From Smallanthus sonchifolius (Eukaryota > Streptophyta > Magnoliopsida > Asterales > Asteraceae): 64,000 bases of DNA. The translations under genes and the position numbers were made by a program. Shown in pieces: positions 21,629-33,772 of this stretch. The stretch is taken from the NCBI GenBank assembly GCA_023525975.1, contig CM042029.1, forward strand, positions 67,489,429 through 67,553,428, read 5' to 3'. How positions within the stretch are numbered: position 1 is the first letter of the stretch; each line of letters begins with the position of its first letter. The notes under the pieces are model-generated. The model was not told where the DNA came from. It saw only the letters and a program-made list of their open reading frames with translations, and searched no databases.

Positions 21629-22216
21629 CAAGATAGGGATCTGGTCCTCGGACCACGATCCATACGTGATAGTTAAAGTATGATAAAGTCACTTGTCAAG
21701 TATAAGTGAAATGATAGACAGAGTACAGTGGGACACCCTAACGGGTTTCCTTAAAGATAAAGTTTTAATGACAGATAGTAACGTAACAGATTTATAATTG
21801 TAACGTTGTAAAGTTTTAAAGTAATAGTTAAAAGTTTATTTCAAAGAAAGTGAAAGTAAAGCTTAGTTTAATTTAATAAAACTAAGCTACCAAAGATAAA
21901 GTTTACAGTTTAAAGCAAAGAGAGAACTCACCAGCGTTAGCTGACTTTTAGTATGCATGACAGGTAAAAAGGGTAAAGCTAAAGAAAAGTGAAAGAGCCA
22001 TGTGGGCTGGATTGCATGGACATCGGGCTGCGATATTGAAGACTGACATTTCCAATCCTGATAGTTCATGTTATAGACAATATTTCATGTTATAGTTTGA
22101 TGAATGATTTGAATTAAAGACTTCCGCTGTAATAGATTCTGATTTCCGGTTTAAGAACTATGTTTGTTATGTTGTGTGCCAACTATGAGATGTACCCGTT
22201 TTGGGGCGTTTCAAGT

Positions 22217-22228
22217 TGGTATCAGAGC
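22217..22228 (+). other. Primer-binding site (tRNA-iMet)
   Basis: TGGTATCAGAGC begins three bases after the 5' LTR. It is complementary to the 3' end of plant initiator tRNA-Met, the usual primer for Ty3/Gypsy minus-strand synthesis. Confidence 0.93.
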
Positions 22229-22668
22229 CATAGTTTGAGAGATTCAGACATTTGCGATAATGTCTGAACTTAAACTGAGAATGGGACGAAGCAAAGGAAG
22301 GAAAGGAATGTCAGTCGGAGCAGCCCGTCCATGGAAAGATAGTAGACAGAAGGTAGTCAATGTCCTTACATAGAACATAGACAATGATGCCTTAGTACAG
22401 ATAGCAGAAAGTAGATGCTTTAGCATAAATAGTACATAGTACATGCCTTAGCACAGACAGTAGACAGTAGATAGTACGTGCCTTATAGTAGAAACTCTGA
22501 ACTTGGATGCAAATGTTACTCGGAAAGGAAATGTTCAGAACCCGAGTAGTAAAGTAAATTAGTAATTTCATACCGGTCTCTGTAATTAGTAATTTACAGT
22601 ACTCGAGGTGTTCTAAATTGTTACCTATCTTGATAACACGAGCTATCTTTGTTCACAGTAGACACTAA

Positions 22669-25600
22669 ATGGCTAGAGCAAAGAGAGGAGGTCGCACTGG
22701 GGGTCGTACTGGTCGTCGAGGCCGACCTCCAGGTAACCGGAACCGTCCTGAAGAAAGTGAGCACTCCCGCAACGAAGCTGAATCGGTGCATGTGGAGCAT
22801 AATGATAGTGGGAACCATGTGTCGGCTCCTAACGATGCCCCTAATGAGGCGCTTGAGTTGGAACCGATTGTGAAAGAAGCTATAGCGGCAGAGGTTACTT
22901 CAATCTTGAAGAAAGTTCTACCGGAAGCATTGGGCGAGGCCCTTAAAGAGTTTAATATAGGGAAGAAAGAAACGAAAGAGGAAAGCAGCAAGAGACTTGA
23001 AGTCACTGACAGTGATGATTCTGATTATGAAATGGCAACCCGGGGTTGCAACTATAAGTCCTTTCGGGGGTGTGACCCGCCGAAGTATGATGGACGGAAA
23101 GATGCTGTTGCCACTTTTGAGTGGATAGAGAGAATGAATGGGGTGATCAACATTAGTGAGTGCCGTGATGATCAAGCGGTCAAGTTTGCCGCTCACTCAT
23201 TCACTAATGAGGCATTAAGCTGGTGGAGATCGATCGAAAGAATCAAGTCTTCTGCTGAGATGAAAAAGATGAAATGGGACGACATGAAAAAGCTGCTAAT
23301 CACTAAGTTCTGCCCGCAGAACGAGATTGACAGAGTTGAGAGGGAATTTCTGGGGCTCTGTGCTGGTAGTATGACTCATCGCCAGTATACCTCCAAATAT
23401 CAAGAGTTGGCTCAGCTGGTTCCACATCTGGTGGACACTGAGGAAAAGAGGATTAAGTACTACATCAAGGGACTACCACAGAAAGTCCGTGTGCACGTGA
23501 AAGCTAATGCTCCCACGAGTTTTGAATCTGTGGTATCACTTGCTGGAATAGTTTATGATGACTTCGAATCCGCAGACCCACTGCCTACTGAGAAGAAAGT
23601 GACCAATGCCGTTAAACGGCCAGCTAAAGAGTGGGCGGGGCCGGAGACGAAGAAACTGAGGATTGAAGATGGGGTTGAATGTGCTAAGTGTGGCAGGAAG
23701 CACTCGGGCGAGTGCCGAGTTGGGTTAAATATGTGCTATAGGTGCGGAAAGACCGGACACTACTCTCGAGAGTGTCCCGGGGCACAGTCTTGTTATAACT
23801 GCGGGATACCTGGCCACATGGCCAAAGACTGTCGGAAACCCAAGGCTACTGGCACCGAGAAGGGTAAAGAACCTGAGAAGCCGAAGGCAAGGACCCGGGC
23901 GTATGCACTGACACAGGAGGAGGCTAGGGGAGACCCAGATGTTGTGTCAGGTACGTTCATCCTTGACCACACTTATGTTTCAGTATTATTTGATTCGGGT
24001 GCCAGTAGGAGTTTTATATCATCTTCTAAGTGTAAAAGAATGAAATGCAAAGTTACTAGAGTAGAGCAGGCCTTTAATGTGGAAACCGCAGTGGGCAAGA
24101 CCACGATAGTAAGTGAATTGGTAGATAATTGCACGATAAAGATTCATGGCCATAGATTCCCAGTTAGGTTGTATGTTATGACCTTGGGAGGATTCGATAT
24201 AGTTTTGGGTATGGATTGGTTAGCTGCCAACGAAGCCCGAATAATATGTAGACGAAAGATAGTTCAGCTCAAAGCTCCAGACGGTGGCGAGGTTTTGGTG
24301 TACGGGGATCGCGACGGTTCACTAACGAACGTCATATCAATGATAAAGGCAGAGAAGTATATAGGGCGCGGATGCGAGGCCTACCTGGCCTATGTGATAG
24401 ACAATGATGTAAAGGTGAGAGAGTTAAAAGACGTACCAGTGGTATGTAATTTTCCGGGGGTGTTTCCTGAGGAGTTGCCTGGGTTACCACCTGACCGGGA
24501 GACAGAATTCCAGATAGACTTAGTGCCAGGTGCCCAGCCCGTGGCTAAAGCACCGTACCGACTTGCACCTCTGGAGATGAAAGAGCTGATGGTACAGTTG
24601 GAAGAACTTTTGGATAGAGGATTTATCAGACCAAGCATTTCTCCATGGGGTGCTCCGGTTCTGTTCGTAAAGAAGAAAGATGGTGCCATGAGAATGTGCA
24701 TCGACTACAGAGAGTTGAACAAGCGTACAGTAAAGAACAAATATCCGCTACCAAGGATCGATGATCTGTTCGACCAACTACAGGGCGCCAGATGGTTCTC
24801 CAAGATCGATCTGCGGTCGGGATATCATCAGTTAAAGGTAAGAGAAGAGGACATACCTAAGACAGCGTTTCGCACGCGTTATGGGCATTACGAGTTTCGC
24901 GTGATGTCTTTCGGCTTGACGAACGCTCCGGCAGCATTCATGAGTATGATGAACCAGGTGTGTAGACCGATGCTAGATAGGTCGGTGATAGTGTTTATAG
25001 ACGACATACTCATTTATTCGAAAAGTGAAGGTGATCATGCTTGTCATCTTCGAGAAGTACTAGAGACGCTACAAAAAGAAAAGTTGTATGCCAAGTTCTC
25101 CAAATGCGCGTTCTGGCTTAAGGAAGTCCAATTCTTAGGTCACGTTATCAACGCAGACGGCATTATGGTTGACCCGGCTAAGATAGAGGCAGTACAGGAA
25201 TGGGAAACCCCGAAGACGCCAACCGAGATTCGGAGTTTTCTGGGATTGGCAGGTTACTATCGAAGGTTCATTCAGGACTTCTCGAGAATAGCTTCGCCAC
25301 TGACAAAGTTGACACGTAAAGAAGTAAAGTACGAATGGGGTCAGGCTCAGTCCAAAGCATTTGAAAAGTTAAAGAAGAAGTTGACCCAAGCCCCAGTGTT
25401 AGCACTACCCGACGGTAACGAGGACCTGGTGGTATATTCTGACGCATCGGGACAAGGGTTAGGGTGTGTTTTGATGCAGAGGGGAAAGGTGATCGCGTAT
25501 GCGTCACGACAGCTAAAGATCCACGAAATTAACTACCCGACTCACGATTTGGAGCTCGCGGCAGTTGTTTTTGCGTTAAAGATTTGGAGGCATTACCTCT

Positions 25601-27258
25601 ACGGGGTGAAATGCACGATTTATTCGGATCACAAGAGCTTGAAGTATTTCTTCGAACAGAAAGACCTGAATATGCGGCAAAGGCGGTGGTTAGAATTGCT
25701 GAAAGACTATGACTGTGAGAACCTATACCACCCGGGAAAGGCGAATGTGGTCGCTGATGCCCTAAGTCGTAAGGAGAATCATTCTCCTATTAGGGTAAAA
25801 GCGTACCAGTTAGTGATAACCCCAGATTTCATGACAGAGCTAGAAGCAGCACAGAAGGAAGCACTAAAGGAAGAGAACATAAAGAAAGAAAGAATGGTCG
25901 GTCAACAGACAAAGTTAGAGTTAAACACTCATGGAGTGAGGACCAGGTGTGGTCGCATGTGGGTACCGAAGGGCGGAGAGCTTAGGGCCAAAGTACTTGA
26001 CGAGGCCCATAAGTCTCGATATTCCATCCACCCAGGAACCACGAAAATGTACCAGGATTTGAAGAAAGAGTATTGGTGGCCTAACATGAAGAATGATGTG
26101 ACCGGATATGTAAGCAAGTGTCTGACTTGCTCACAAGTTAAAGCAGAGCATCAGAAACCGTACGGGAAGATCCAGCCTCTGGAAATACCCGAATGGAAGT
26201 GGGAGCGTATCACCATGGACTTTATTACAAAGCTGCCCCGCACAGCAAAAGGCCATGATACGATTTGGGTTATAGTGGATCGTCTGACAAAGAGTGCACA
26301 TTTCTTGCCAATTCGCGAAACGTATTCATCTGAGAAGTTGGCAGAAGTATTTATCAATGAAATTGTCTCTCGACATGGCGTACCGTTATCAATTGTATCT
26401 GACCGGGACACCCGATTTACATCGAGGTTCTGGAAAAGATTTCACGAGTCAATGGGTACAAGACTGAACATCAGCACGGCTTATCATCCACAGACGGATG
26501 GTCAATCAGAAAGGACCATCCAGACGTTAGAGGATATGCTCCGCGCATGCATTATAGACTTCGGTGGCAGTTGGGATAGTCACCTACCGTTGGCAGAATT
26601 CTCCTACAACAACAGTCACCACACCACGATTGGTATGCCGCCCTACGAAATGTTGTATGGTAGAAGATGCCGAACCCCGGTCTGTTGGGGCGAGGTAGGA
26701 CAGAAAGAGTTGGGGAGTTTAGAGGTAGTCACAACAACCTCTGAAAAGATTGACCAGATCAAGGCCAGAATGAAAGCTGCACAGGACCGTCAAAAGTCCT
26801 ACGCGGATAAAAGGCGAAGACCAATCGAATTCAAGGTCGGGGATCAAGTACTATTGAAAGTATCTCCCTGGAAGGGGATCATACGATTCAGAAAGAGAGG
26901 GAAGTTAAGCCCAAGATTCGTCGGGCCTTTCAAAATACTAGCACGGGTTGGTGAAGTCGCTTACCGGTTAGAATTACCTGATGAGCTGAGTGGAATTCAC
27001 CCAACCTTCCACGTGTCGCACTTGCGCAAGTGCCTGGCCGACGAATCGGCACACGTGACACTTGACGACATCGAGATAGATAATAGCCTCAATTACATCG
27101 AGGAACCCGTCGCCATATTAGACAGGAAAGAAAAGCGGTTACGGAATAAAGTGATACAGTTAGTCAAAGTACAATGGAAGCATCGTAAAGGTTCGGAAGC
27201 TACATGGGAAACCGAGACAGAAATGAAAGAGTCGTACCCGCACCTGTTTGACTTATAA
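22669..27258 (+). CDS. Chromovirus gag-pol polyprotein, intact (1529 aa)
   Basis: Start ATG at 22669 after a ~440-base leader; no in-frame stop until 27258. Domains in order: a Gly/Arg-rich N-terminus (residues 1-25); gag core (~120-330); zinc knuckles [14 protein letters not shown] (356-369) and [14 protein letters not shown] (374-387), preceded by a shorter C-x2-C ribbon; aspartic protease with DSGA (D442); RT with FIDD active site (778-779); RNase H with first Asp at 925 (SDASGQG); integrase with an HHCC zinc motif ending CLTC (~1150) and a catalytic triad D1184, D1245, E1281, which is the DD35E spacing; and a C-terminal chromodomain-like segment (~1470-1527, [18 protein letters not shown] ... 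WETE). Chromodomains of this family direct integration to heterochromatin. All catalytic residues are present, so the protein is predicted functional. Tekay assignment rests on domain layout and long LTRs. Confidence 0.97.
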   Translation: MARAKRGGRTGGRTGRRGRPPGNRNRPEESEHSRNEAESVHVEHNDSGNHVSAPNDAPNEALELEPIVKEAIAAEVTSILKKVLPEALGEALKEFNIGKKETKEESSKRLEVTDSDDSDYEMATRGCNYKSFRGCDPPKYDGRKDAVATFEWIERMNGVINISECRDDQAVKFAAHSFTNEALSWWRSIERIKSSAEMKKMKWDDMKKLLITKFCPQNEIDRVEREFLGLCAGSMTHRQYTSKYQELAQLVPHLVDTEEKRIKYYIKGLPQKVRVHVKANAPTSFESVVSLAGIVYDDFESADPLPTEKKVTNAVKRPAKEWAGPETKKLRIEDGVECAKCGRKHSGECRVGLNMCYRCGKTGHYSRECPGAQSCYNCGIPGHMAKDCRKPKATGTEKGKEPEKPKARTRAYALTQEEARGDPDVVSGTFILDHTYVSVLFDSGASRSFISSSKCKRMKCKVTRVEQAFNVETAVGKTTIVSELVDNCTIKIHGHRFPVRLYVMTLGGFDIVLGMDWLAANEARIICRRKIVQLKAPDGGEVLVYGDRDGSLTNVISMIKAEKYIGRGCEAYLAYVIDNDVKVRELKDVPVVCNFPGVFPEELPGLPPDRETEFQIDLVPGAQPVAKAPYRLAPLEMKELMVQLEELLDRGFIRPSISPWGAPVLFVKKKDGAMRMCIDYRELNKRTVKNKYPLPRIDDLFDQLQGARWFSKIDLRSGYHQLKVREEDIPKTAFRTRYGHYEFRVMSFGLTNAPAAFMSMMNQVCRPMLDRSVIVFIDDILIYSKSEGDHACHLREVLETLQKEKLYAKFSKCAFWLKEVQFLGHVINADGIMVDPAKIEAVQEWETPKTPTEIRSFLGLAGYYRRFIQDFSRIASPLTKLTRKEVKYEWGQAQSKAFEKLKKKLTQAPVLALPDGNEDLVVYSDASGQGLGCVLMQRGKVIAYASRQLKIHEINYPTHDLELAAVVFALKIWRHYLYGVKCTIYSDHKSLKYFFEQKDLNMRQRRWLELLKDYDCENLYHPGKANVVADALSRKENHSPIRVKAYQLVITPDFMTELEAAQKEALKEENIKKERMVGQQTKLELNTHGVRTRCGRMWVPKGGELRAKVLDEAHKSRYSIHPGTTKMYQDLKKEYWWPNMKNDVTGYVSKCLTCSQVKAEHQKPYGKIQPLEIPEWKWERITMDFITKLPRTAKGHDTIWVIVDRLTKSAHFLPIRETYSSEKLAEVFINEIVSRHGVPLSIVSDRDTRFTSRFWKRFHESMGTRLNISTAYHPQTDGQSERTIQTLEDMLRACIIDFGGSWDSHLPLAEFSYNNSHHTTIGMPPYEMLYGRRCRTPVCWGEVGQKELGSLEVVTTTSEKIDQIKARMKAAQDRQKSYADKRRRPIEFKVGDQVLLKVSPWKGIIRFRKRGKLSPRFVGPFKILARVGEVAYRLELPDELSGIHPTFHVSHLRKCLADESAHVTLDDIEIDNSLNYIEEPVAILDRKEKRLRNKVIQLVKVQWKHRKGSEATWETETEMKESYPHLFDL

Positions 27259-27283
27259 CAGGTTTCGAGGACGAAACCTTTCG

Positions 27284-27298
27284 TAAGAGGGGTAGACT
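27284..27298 (+). other. Polypurine tract
   Basis: AAGAGGGGTAGACT immediately precedes the 3' LTR. It would prime plus-strand synthesis. Confidence 0.85.
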
Positions 27299-29576
27299 TG
27301 TAACATCCCAAAATAAATAGAAACCCAAATAAAGGAAACAAAGTGGGCTTGGCCAAAGTTTCGGCCCATGGGCCCGAAAAATGACAGGGAGCCTTCATAG
27401 CAGCAGCCATCAGCCTCTCCCTCATTCACCACACTTGTCACGCAAGTTTCTAGTGAGAAAAAGAGAGAGTGAGAGTTTGGGTCTAGAGAGAGAAAGCTCG
27501 GGATCAAGCTCAAAGTCTCGAGGATTGTTGCTCAACATCTCTGGAGCATAAAGAAACGAGAAGGAAGCTGTAACAGGTAATTATTATGCCTAAATCTGAG
27601 TTTTTGTAACTTTCGGGTTTCGGGTTAATAATCGAGTAAAGGTTTAGATTTTTACGTGTGAAACTGGAAACAAACCACGGGTTTGGGTTCATGGGGGAAA
27701 ATGGAACATTTCGAACGTAAAAAGTTCAAAGCTTGATCGATTAGAACAAAGGGACCAGATCTAGGGTTCTGTTTGGGGAAGGAGACTGCACAGTCGAAAC
27801 TACTAGTTTCGATATGGACGCATCTATCGAAACTACCTAGTTTCGACAGGGGCAGACCCATCGAAACTACCATAGTTTCAATATAGACCCAAGACCTTAA
27901 CTAAGAATTTATATAAGTCATACGACTCGAAACTACTTAGTTTCGATAAGAAGCAGTGACTCGAAACTACTTAGTTTCGATAAGAAGCAGTGACTCGAAA
28001 CTACTTAGTTTCGATAAGAAGCCAGGGCTCGAAACTACATAGTTTCGATAAGGAGCCAGGACTCGAAACTACCTAGTTTCGATAATGAAATCATGACCCG
28101 AAACATCTGAGTCAAGCCTAGTAATGTCTAAGTGTCCCCTAGGAACACAGCCTTACGCCTATGACTTGATTATACAGATTGTGGGTGACCATAGTGACAT
28201 TCAGGAACCGGCTAGGTGTAAACAGAAACGATTCATCTGGTGAGTTTTTACTGCCCTTTTTCCTAATGGTTTTGGGCTGGCATGCATACTGGTAAAGTAT
28301 TTTATAAAAATGTTATTTTTATAAAATGAAAGGCAAAGTATAGTATTTTATAAAAATGTTATTTTTTATAAAATGAAAGGCAAAGTATAGTATTTTGTAA
28401 AAATGTTATTTTTTATAAAATGAAAGGCAAAGTATAGTATTTTATAAAAATGTTATTTTTATAAAATGAAAGATAAAGAACAGAAGAGCATAGTATTATC
28501 TTTTAAACAAGTTTTTGAAAGATAACAATGAGCTAAAGAAAGAACGATAAAGGAGCCGTACTTCGGTACAGCTCGACAGTGACAGTGACAGTGACAGTGA
28601 CAAATACCATGTTATATGCTTATGTGTTAATATGTGTTATTTGTCTATATGAAAGTTATGTGATTGCATTTCTATTTGTGTAATAGTGTAATTGCATTGC
28701 ATAATAGTTGCATAGTAGAAAGTCCTGCAGGCATGCTAAAGTAGAAGTCTCACCCTGAGGTGTGAGCAATGCTAAAGGAGTCTTACACTTCGGCGTAAGC
28801 AATGCTAAAGGAGTCTTACACTTCGGTGTAAGCGATGCTAAAGGAGTCTTCACTTCGGTGTAAGCGAGAAAGTCTCACCCTGAGGTGTGAGCAATGCTAA
28901 AGGAGTCTTGCACTAACGTGCAAGCGAGAAAGAAAGTCCCACCCTGAGGTGTGGGCAGCGCTAAAGTAAAAGTCTTACCCTGAGGTGTAAGCAAGATAGG
29001 GATCTGGTCCTCGGACCACGATCCATACGTGATAGTTAAAGTATGATAAAGTCACTTGTCAAGTATAAGTGAAATGATAGACAGAGTACAGTGGGACACC
29101 CTAACGGGTTTCCTTAAAGATAAAGTTTTAATGACAGATAGTAACGTAACAGATTTATAATTGTAACGTTGTAAAGTTTTAAAGTAATAGTTAAAAGTTT
29201 ATTTCAAAGAAAGTGAAAGTAAAGCTTAGTTTAATTTAATAAAACTAAGCTACCAAAGATAAAGTTTACAGTTTAAAGCAAAGAGAGAACTCACCAGCGT
29301 TAGCTGACTTTTAGTATGCATGACAGGTAAAAAGGGTAAAGCTAAAGAAAAGTGAAAGAGCCATGTGGGCTGGATTGCATGGACATCGGGCTGCGATATT
29401 GAAGACTGACATTTCCAATCCTGATAGTTCATGTTATAGACAATATTTCATGTTATAGTTTGATGAATGATTTGAATTAAAGACTTCCGCTGTAATAGAT
29501 TCTGATTTCCGGTTTAAGAACTATGTTTGTTATGTTGTGTGCCAACTATGAGATGTACCCGTTTTGGGGCGTTTCA
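27299..29576 (+). repeat. Chromovirus 3' LTR
   Basis: Same length as the 5' LTR, with every internal array at a constant offset of 7363 bp. I found no substitutions when reading the two side by side. Confidence 0.96.
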
Positions 29577-29910
29577 CGTGGATAATAATATAGATAAATA
29601 TATTATTTATTAGTTTGAAACGTTACACAATGTTTATAAACGTGGCGAAAATAATATATAAATATATTATTTTTAATTGGAGTTACGGGTTGAAAATAAT
29701 ATAAATATATTATTTTATTCGGAGTCATGGTTTGAAAATAATATAAATATATTATTTTAAATGTGGAGAAACATTAAAAACGGGTTATAAAATCAAACCC
29801 GAGCCTACGGGTGATTTCCGAGCTCAAAACATATTATTATAACATTATAATAATAATGGAAAAGATTTTTATATTAATTAATCCAAGAAAAAGCTCCTAA
29901 AAAAAATAAC

Positions 29911-29984
29911 ACATGAGACCGGTTTCGAACCCGGGTCTCCTGTGTGTATGCTCAAGACTTTAACCAGCTCAGCCGCTAGGCTAT
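29911..29984 (-). repeat. tRNA-like segment with A and B boxes
   Basis: On the minus strand the A box TAGCCTAGCGG (29983-29973) matches the pol III consensus. The B box GGTTCGAAACC (29931-29921) matches closely, and a run of T follows at about 29906. The spacing of about 40 bases fits a tRNA or tRNA-derived SINE head. The acceptor stem is not convincing, so it is not called as a functional tRNA. Confidence 0.4.
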
Positions 29985-30828
29985 CACGATGTTAATCCGG
30001 TTCAAAGTGGTTTTAATCAAAAGCTCCCTGGTGTTCTTCCCCATTGCGTGAACCGAATCAAGAATCTCCCCGATTCCATCAATTTCGATTCTGAAAGGAT
30101 GGAATAGCATAGGGGTTTTGATTGTTGAGGTTTTTCGAATCTGAGGGTGAAGTTAATTGTAAAAAAACGAGTTTAAGTTTGTTAATTTTGGTTTGAAAAC
30201 ACCAAAACCCTAGGTTATAAACACAAAACAAATTGAGTAAATCTGATAATGAAAGTTGTTGAGATCATAGGGCTTTTACATAGTAAGGCATGGCGATTCA
30301 AATCATGTAATTTAATTAGATTGAGACTGAGTCTGAGTTAGGGTTCGATTAAACTGAAAATGCGATGAACCCTGGATTCGGTTCATATTCGATTCGGTGT
30401 TGTAAGCCACAATTAGGATAGGGCTTTCGTTCTAGAGGTGAAGGCGAGTCTGTAGGTGGGATTTTGTACCTGAATTGATGTCGAATTGAAGGAGAATGGC
30501 TAGAACTGACTCCGACGACGTGTGTGCTTGCTCTCCGGCGATTACGGCTTGTCTCCGACCCAATTGATGTGTGCAGAAGCTTCGAGGGTGTTCATACAAG
30601 ATGCGTAGATGATTAGTTTGCGAGTAAAATGACCGGATTGCTCGAATTTGATGAACACATGATAACGGCCGACAGTTTCGAGTTAACTACTCATAATTGG
30701 GTTTAATTCCGACAATAATGAATATTAACTCAGTAGTTAAGACTGATAATGGCATGAACGTGTGTGTTAAGTTACAATTTCGAACAAAATTCAGTTATAG
30801 AGCTAGAACTGGATCAAAGGCAATCGGT

Positions 30829-31045
30829 TTGACTTTCTAAAGTCAACATGAACAAAATTAATTTGATTTTGACTTTGAGAAGTCAACAGATTCAGTTTTG
30901 GGACTTGACAAAATTAGTCCCTGCAGTTATAGTTTAATCTTTGACAGGATTAGTCCCTGAGATTTGAATTGAGTTAAAACATGGTGGTTTGACTTTCAAA
31001 AGTCAACAGGAACACCAAACTCTTGATTTTGACTTCTAAAGTCAA
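30829..31045. repeat. Four TTGACTT...AAGTCAA palindromes
   Basis: Hairpins start at 30829, 30869, 30989 and 31029 (spacings 40, 120 and 40 bp). Each has TTGACTT and AAGTCAA arms around a 3-4 base centre, so each presents a W-box core (TTGACT) on both strands. Confidence 0.8.
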
Positions 31046-31209
31046 CAAAATCAAGTTTTGGTTAAATACACAACTAGTCCTTGTTGTTTATGTGAATTAG
31101 GGTTTGAGAAAAAGTAGAAATAGTCCCTGAGGTTTGAGATTAGGTGAACTCGGTTAGGATTTAACAGAATTTACTAACGGGGTTAATCCTAAAAGTCCGG
31201 ATTGTCACA

Positions 31210-32504
31210 GGATCCATGGGGTTTGATCTTGAGAAAGAAAGTCTTATTTACTTGAAATAATATTATATGTAAAGACAACTATTTAAGAACATAATTAGTT
31301 AGGTCCGAGCATTCATAAAGTACATTTGGAGGAAGTCGTGCATTCCGACTTACCGGAAGAAGTTACAAGACCAGACGTACGTCAGTCACAAGGATAATAA
31401 GTCCGAATAATGAATTGTGATGATACCGACGGACTTCACGCCCCGTTTAGGGTTCATTATATTCACTAAGGAACAGTAGGCTGACCGTATCCACTGTTCC
31501 GTTATGACATACTAACTCTCCTATCGAAAGGGTTAGTACTAGTAACTATGACCAACCTTACTTTAAATATATCATTAATTAACAAGGAATAACAACTGGA
31601 GTAACACCTTAAACAGAATAATAGTTCTAATTACATTTCTTAACTTTTTATTTTTCTTTTAAACAAAACCCATTTTCCAACTTATTATTCTAGTCAGACA
31701 ATAGCGAGAGTTGAGTACGTGATCCGTGTCCATGGTTCGATACTTGGTTCTTACCCAAACTATATTACGCTGCGATAGGTACACTTGCCTATTGTGTGTG
31801 TTTTAAGTTAAAGTAATTATCATTTTATAAATTTAAACCTGATCTTGTGAAATCATCTTAAAAATATATTTATTTATATTTTTATATTAAAACAAGCACA
31901 TCAGTACGTAGAATTCCATCTCGTTACGATATCTTGACACACATGTTTCCCACATTTTAGTGAAAGTTGTTGAATGCATTTCGCAAACATACACTTTCTA
32001 GCAGCACTTCCTCTTACATACTTCACCGACTCTTGCACCTTCTCTTTTTCTAGCATTTCTAAACACATACTTTACCCGGTAAAAAATCAGGCGCGTGGAC
32101 ATCTCCGGCAGTACATATACTGTTCTGGTTGTTGTATCCTGAGAGACAGACACGTTCGTCTAAGAGGAGACGCGAAATCTGTTGTTAAGGGATCCATATG
32201 AACACGAATTCTCAACCAAAACCGAAAATGTTTAGTTTGTTTTTGTTGTAACTAAATACAAAGTTGAAGACTCAAGGTGTTGAAGACTCGAGTCAAGTAT
32301 ACTTCAAGAAGGCGGTCGTTAGAGTACCCGTTGAAGTCACCGGTTCGAATCATTTATTTATATAAATTTGTATTTTATATTTGTTTTCTTTCGGGTTTGT
32401 AAACGGTATTGTACTAAGTTGATTTCCCATATATGACGAGAGTATCGTCATTTAATTTTATTATTATTTTAATAAAAGTGACCCACTATTCCTACATATT
32501 CCTC
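31210..32504. other. Unassigned; LTR-relic-like at the left
   Basis: The 31700-31900 stretch (TACACTTGCCTATTGTGTG and following AT-rich bases) is reminiscent of Gypsy LTR tails and may continue the relic at 17697-18778. From 31930 to 32504 I see no gene beyond a short open frame at 31974-32201 without recognisable features. Confidence 0.35.
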
Positions 32505-32507
32505 TTA

Positions 32508-32824
32508 GGCTGTGTCTTATAGTAATGCCGCACTTGGGGTGAGGCTGATGTGGAGCCACGACAACACCAATACGGTGATGGTGTTGCGTCGTTGATTTGA
32601 GTGAAGTGCAACATTCCTTTGATGTTGGTTTGAGTTTGATTACGCCAAGTCTCTCTCTACCTTCTTTCTTTCTCTTTCTCTCTCTCACACACACACACAA
32701 ATATATTAACTTTAAAAAATATGGATTAAAGTGAAACAGATGTATTACACAGATGAAAGATGATGATGTGACGTTAAGGTGCCACTTAATGTTAAAAAGT
32801 AAAGCAAAAGTGTAACACATAGCC
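32508..32824. mobile_element. Tourist-like (PIF/Harbinger) MITE, 317 bp
   Basis: Imperfect terminal inverted repeats GGCTGTGTCTTATAG and (reverse complement of the right end) GGCTATGTGTTACAC are flanked by TTA at 32505-32507 and 32825-32827, the expected 3-bp duplication. Inside is a CT-rich run followed by a (CA)n microsatellite (about 32650-32700). No coding capacity. Confidence 0.75.
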
Positions 32825-32829
32825 TTAGT

Positions 32830-33772
32830 GTTCAAAGGGAAAGATGATGATTACCCGAATAAGAACTAAAAAAACCTTGAAAACATGAAATTCAGTGAGA
32901 GGCACCCATCTTTGATGTGTATTTAGTTAAATACGACCAATATGGTTTAATGTGAAGATATTGAATAATTTACAGCTTGGATCGTTGATGATGACAGATT
33001 GACGGGTTCTTGTTCATCTACCATAATACCAAAGAGTGAGTTTTTCAAGGGTAAATAAGAATGAGAAATTCATTAAAATGAACATAAAATGAAAATTAAT
33101 TTTTTGTTTTTTTTTACCTATAAACATTGACTAGGTCTTGACATCTGACATGAAAGAGCATCAAGTGCACCTGTATGTCAGTGGAAAGAAAGAAAGACTA
33201 TTATAAAATACAAATAAGCCACGTAGGCCAATTACGGTGGCGGTGTTAAATCCTTGGGTTGGGCACAATTCGTCGACATATATTAGTGCATATTACCTTT
33301 ACGCTCACGGTGTTAAAATCTTTGGGTATATTAAACCCACAATTTATAGAGTTATTTTTTATTATTTTACCGATAAAATTATTAACTGAAAAGACTTAAA
33401 GGTAACATTTATAAAAAATCTTGGCTTTTAACATAATATGTCAATAATAATAATTTTTTAATACATTAACTAATCAAATATATATATATATTTTTTTTAT
33501 GTCCGATGTCAAGATCTTAATGATTTATAAGTGAAAAAAAATCAATATCCATTTTGATACATTAACTAGTCAAATATATATTTTCATGAATTTTTGTGTT
33601 TGTTTAAAACATTAATTAAGACAAAATAATGAAAACATAAAAAATACAATAAAAAAACTTTATAAAATAGTACAAACATAAAAATATATATATATATATA
33701 TATGATAAAAAAACTTTATATAAAGTAAAGCACTTTGTCTCTGTCTCTTGCCGGCAAATACATTCCAGAAAG
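32830..33772. other. Upstream region of the intact NLR
   Basis: AT-rich. The part at about 33225-33445 resembles 47650-47790 upstream of NLR copy 3, so the duplication includes promoter-distal DNA. A (TA)n run lies at about 33686-33703. Copy 2 lacks the ~100-bp GC-richer leader found before copies 1 and 3, so its promoter differs from its sisters. Confidence 0.5.
33717..33724 (+). promoter_or_regulatory. Possible TATA box of NLR copy 2
   Basis: TATATAAA lies 49 bp before the start codon in a CTTTATATAAAG context. The short distance means either a very short 5' leader or that another upstream AT element is used. Confidence 0.35.

Larger units (their letters stand above)
19936..22213 (+). repeat. 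Chromovirus 5' LTR
   Basis: 2278 bp, TG...CA ends. Internal landmarks: a palindromic CGAAACTA/TAGTTTCG array (20431-20721), four ~43-bp AT-rich repeats (about 20930-21110), a GTGACA run (about 21211-21238) and a covarying hairpin array (21386-21628). Transcription signals were not located with certainty. Confidence 0.96.
19936..29576 (+). mobile_element. Full-length Ty3/Gypsy chromovirus (Tekay-like), apparently young
   Basis: Two 2278-bp LTRs (19936-22213, 27299-29576) begin TGTAACATCC and end GCGTTTCA. The 5-bp target duplication CGTGG is perfect (19931-19935, 29577-29581). A tRNA-iMet primer-binding site follows the 5' LTR and a polypurine tract precedes the 3' LTR. One uninterrupted 1529-codon gag-pol frame lies between, ending in a chromodomain. 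LTRs of equal length with no differences found by eye indicate recent insertion. Every part needed for autonomous movement in this family appears to be present. Confidence 0.96.
18779..31209. mobile_element. Probable old solo LTR (TGTCACATCC...TTGTCACA), split by a chromovirus
   Basis: The outer sequence begins TGTCACATCCCCAAATTC and ends GATTGTCACA. Its words match those of the 4.2-kb solo LTR at 40228: both have GGTTGG(A/T)GAGTTCACAGGTTT and a CCCA(G/A)TAGTACTA word in the same order. Without the nested element it is about 2.8 kb. Flanking five-base words (GGTGC, GGATC) do not match well, so a clean target duplication is lacking. It has no coding capacity of its own. Confidence 0.55.
29582..31209. 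other. Right part of the old solo LTR
   Basis: AT-rich repeats of an AATATAAATATATTATTTT-like word (29600-29760), a tRNA-like segment at 29911-29984, GC-rich coding-like but stop-filled sequence at 30480-30560, and a palindromic TTGACTT array at 30829-31045. No gene. Confidence 0.5.

Noticed and set aside
18779..31209. Full autonomous element spanning the whole interval
   Set aside because: The only coding region belongs to the nested chromovirus, which has its own LTRs and target duplication; the outer part alone is about 2.8 kb and non-coding.
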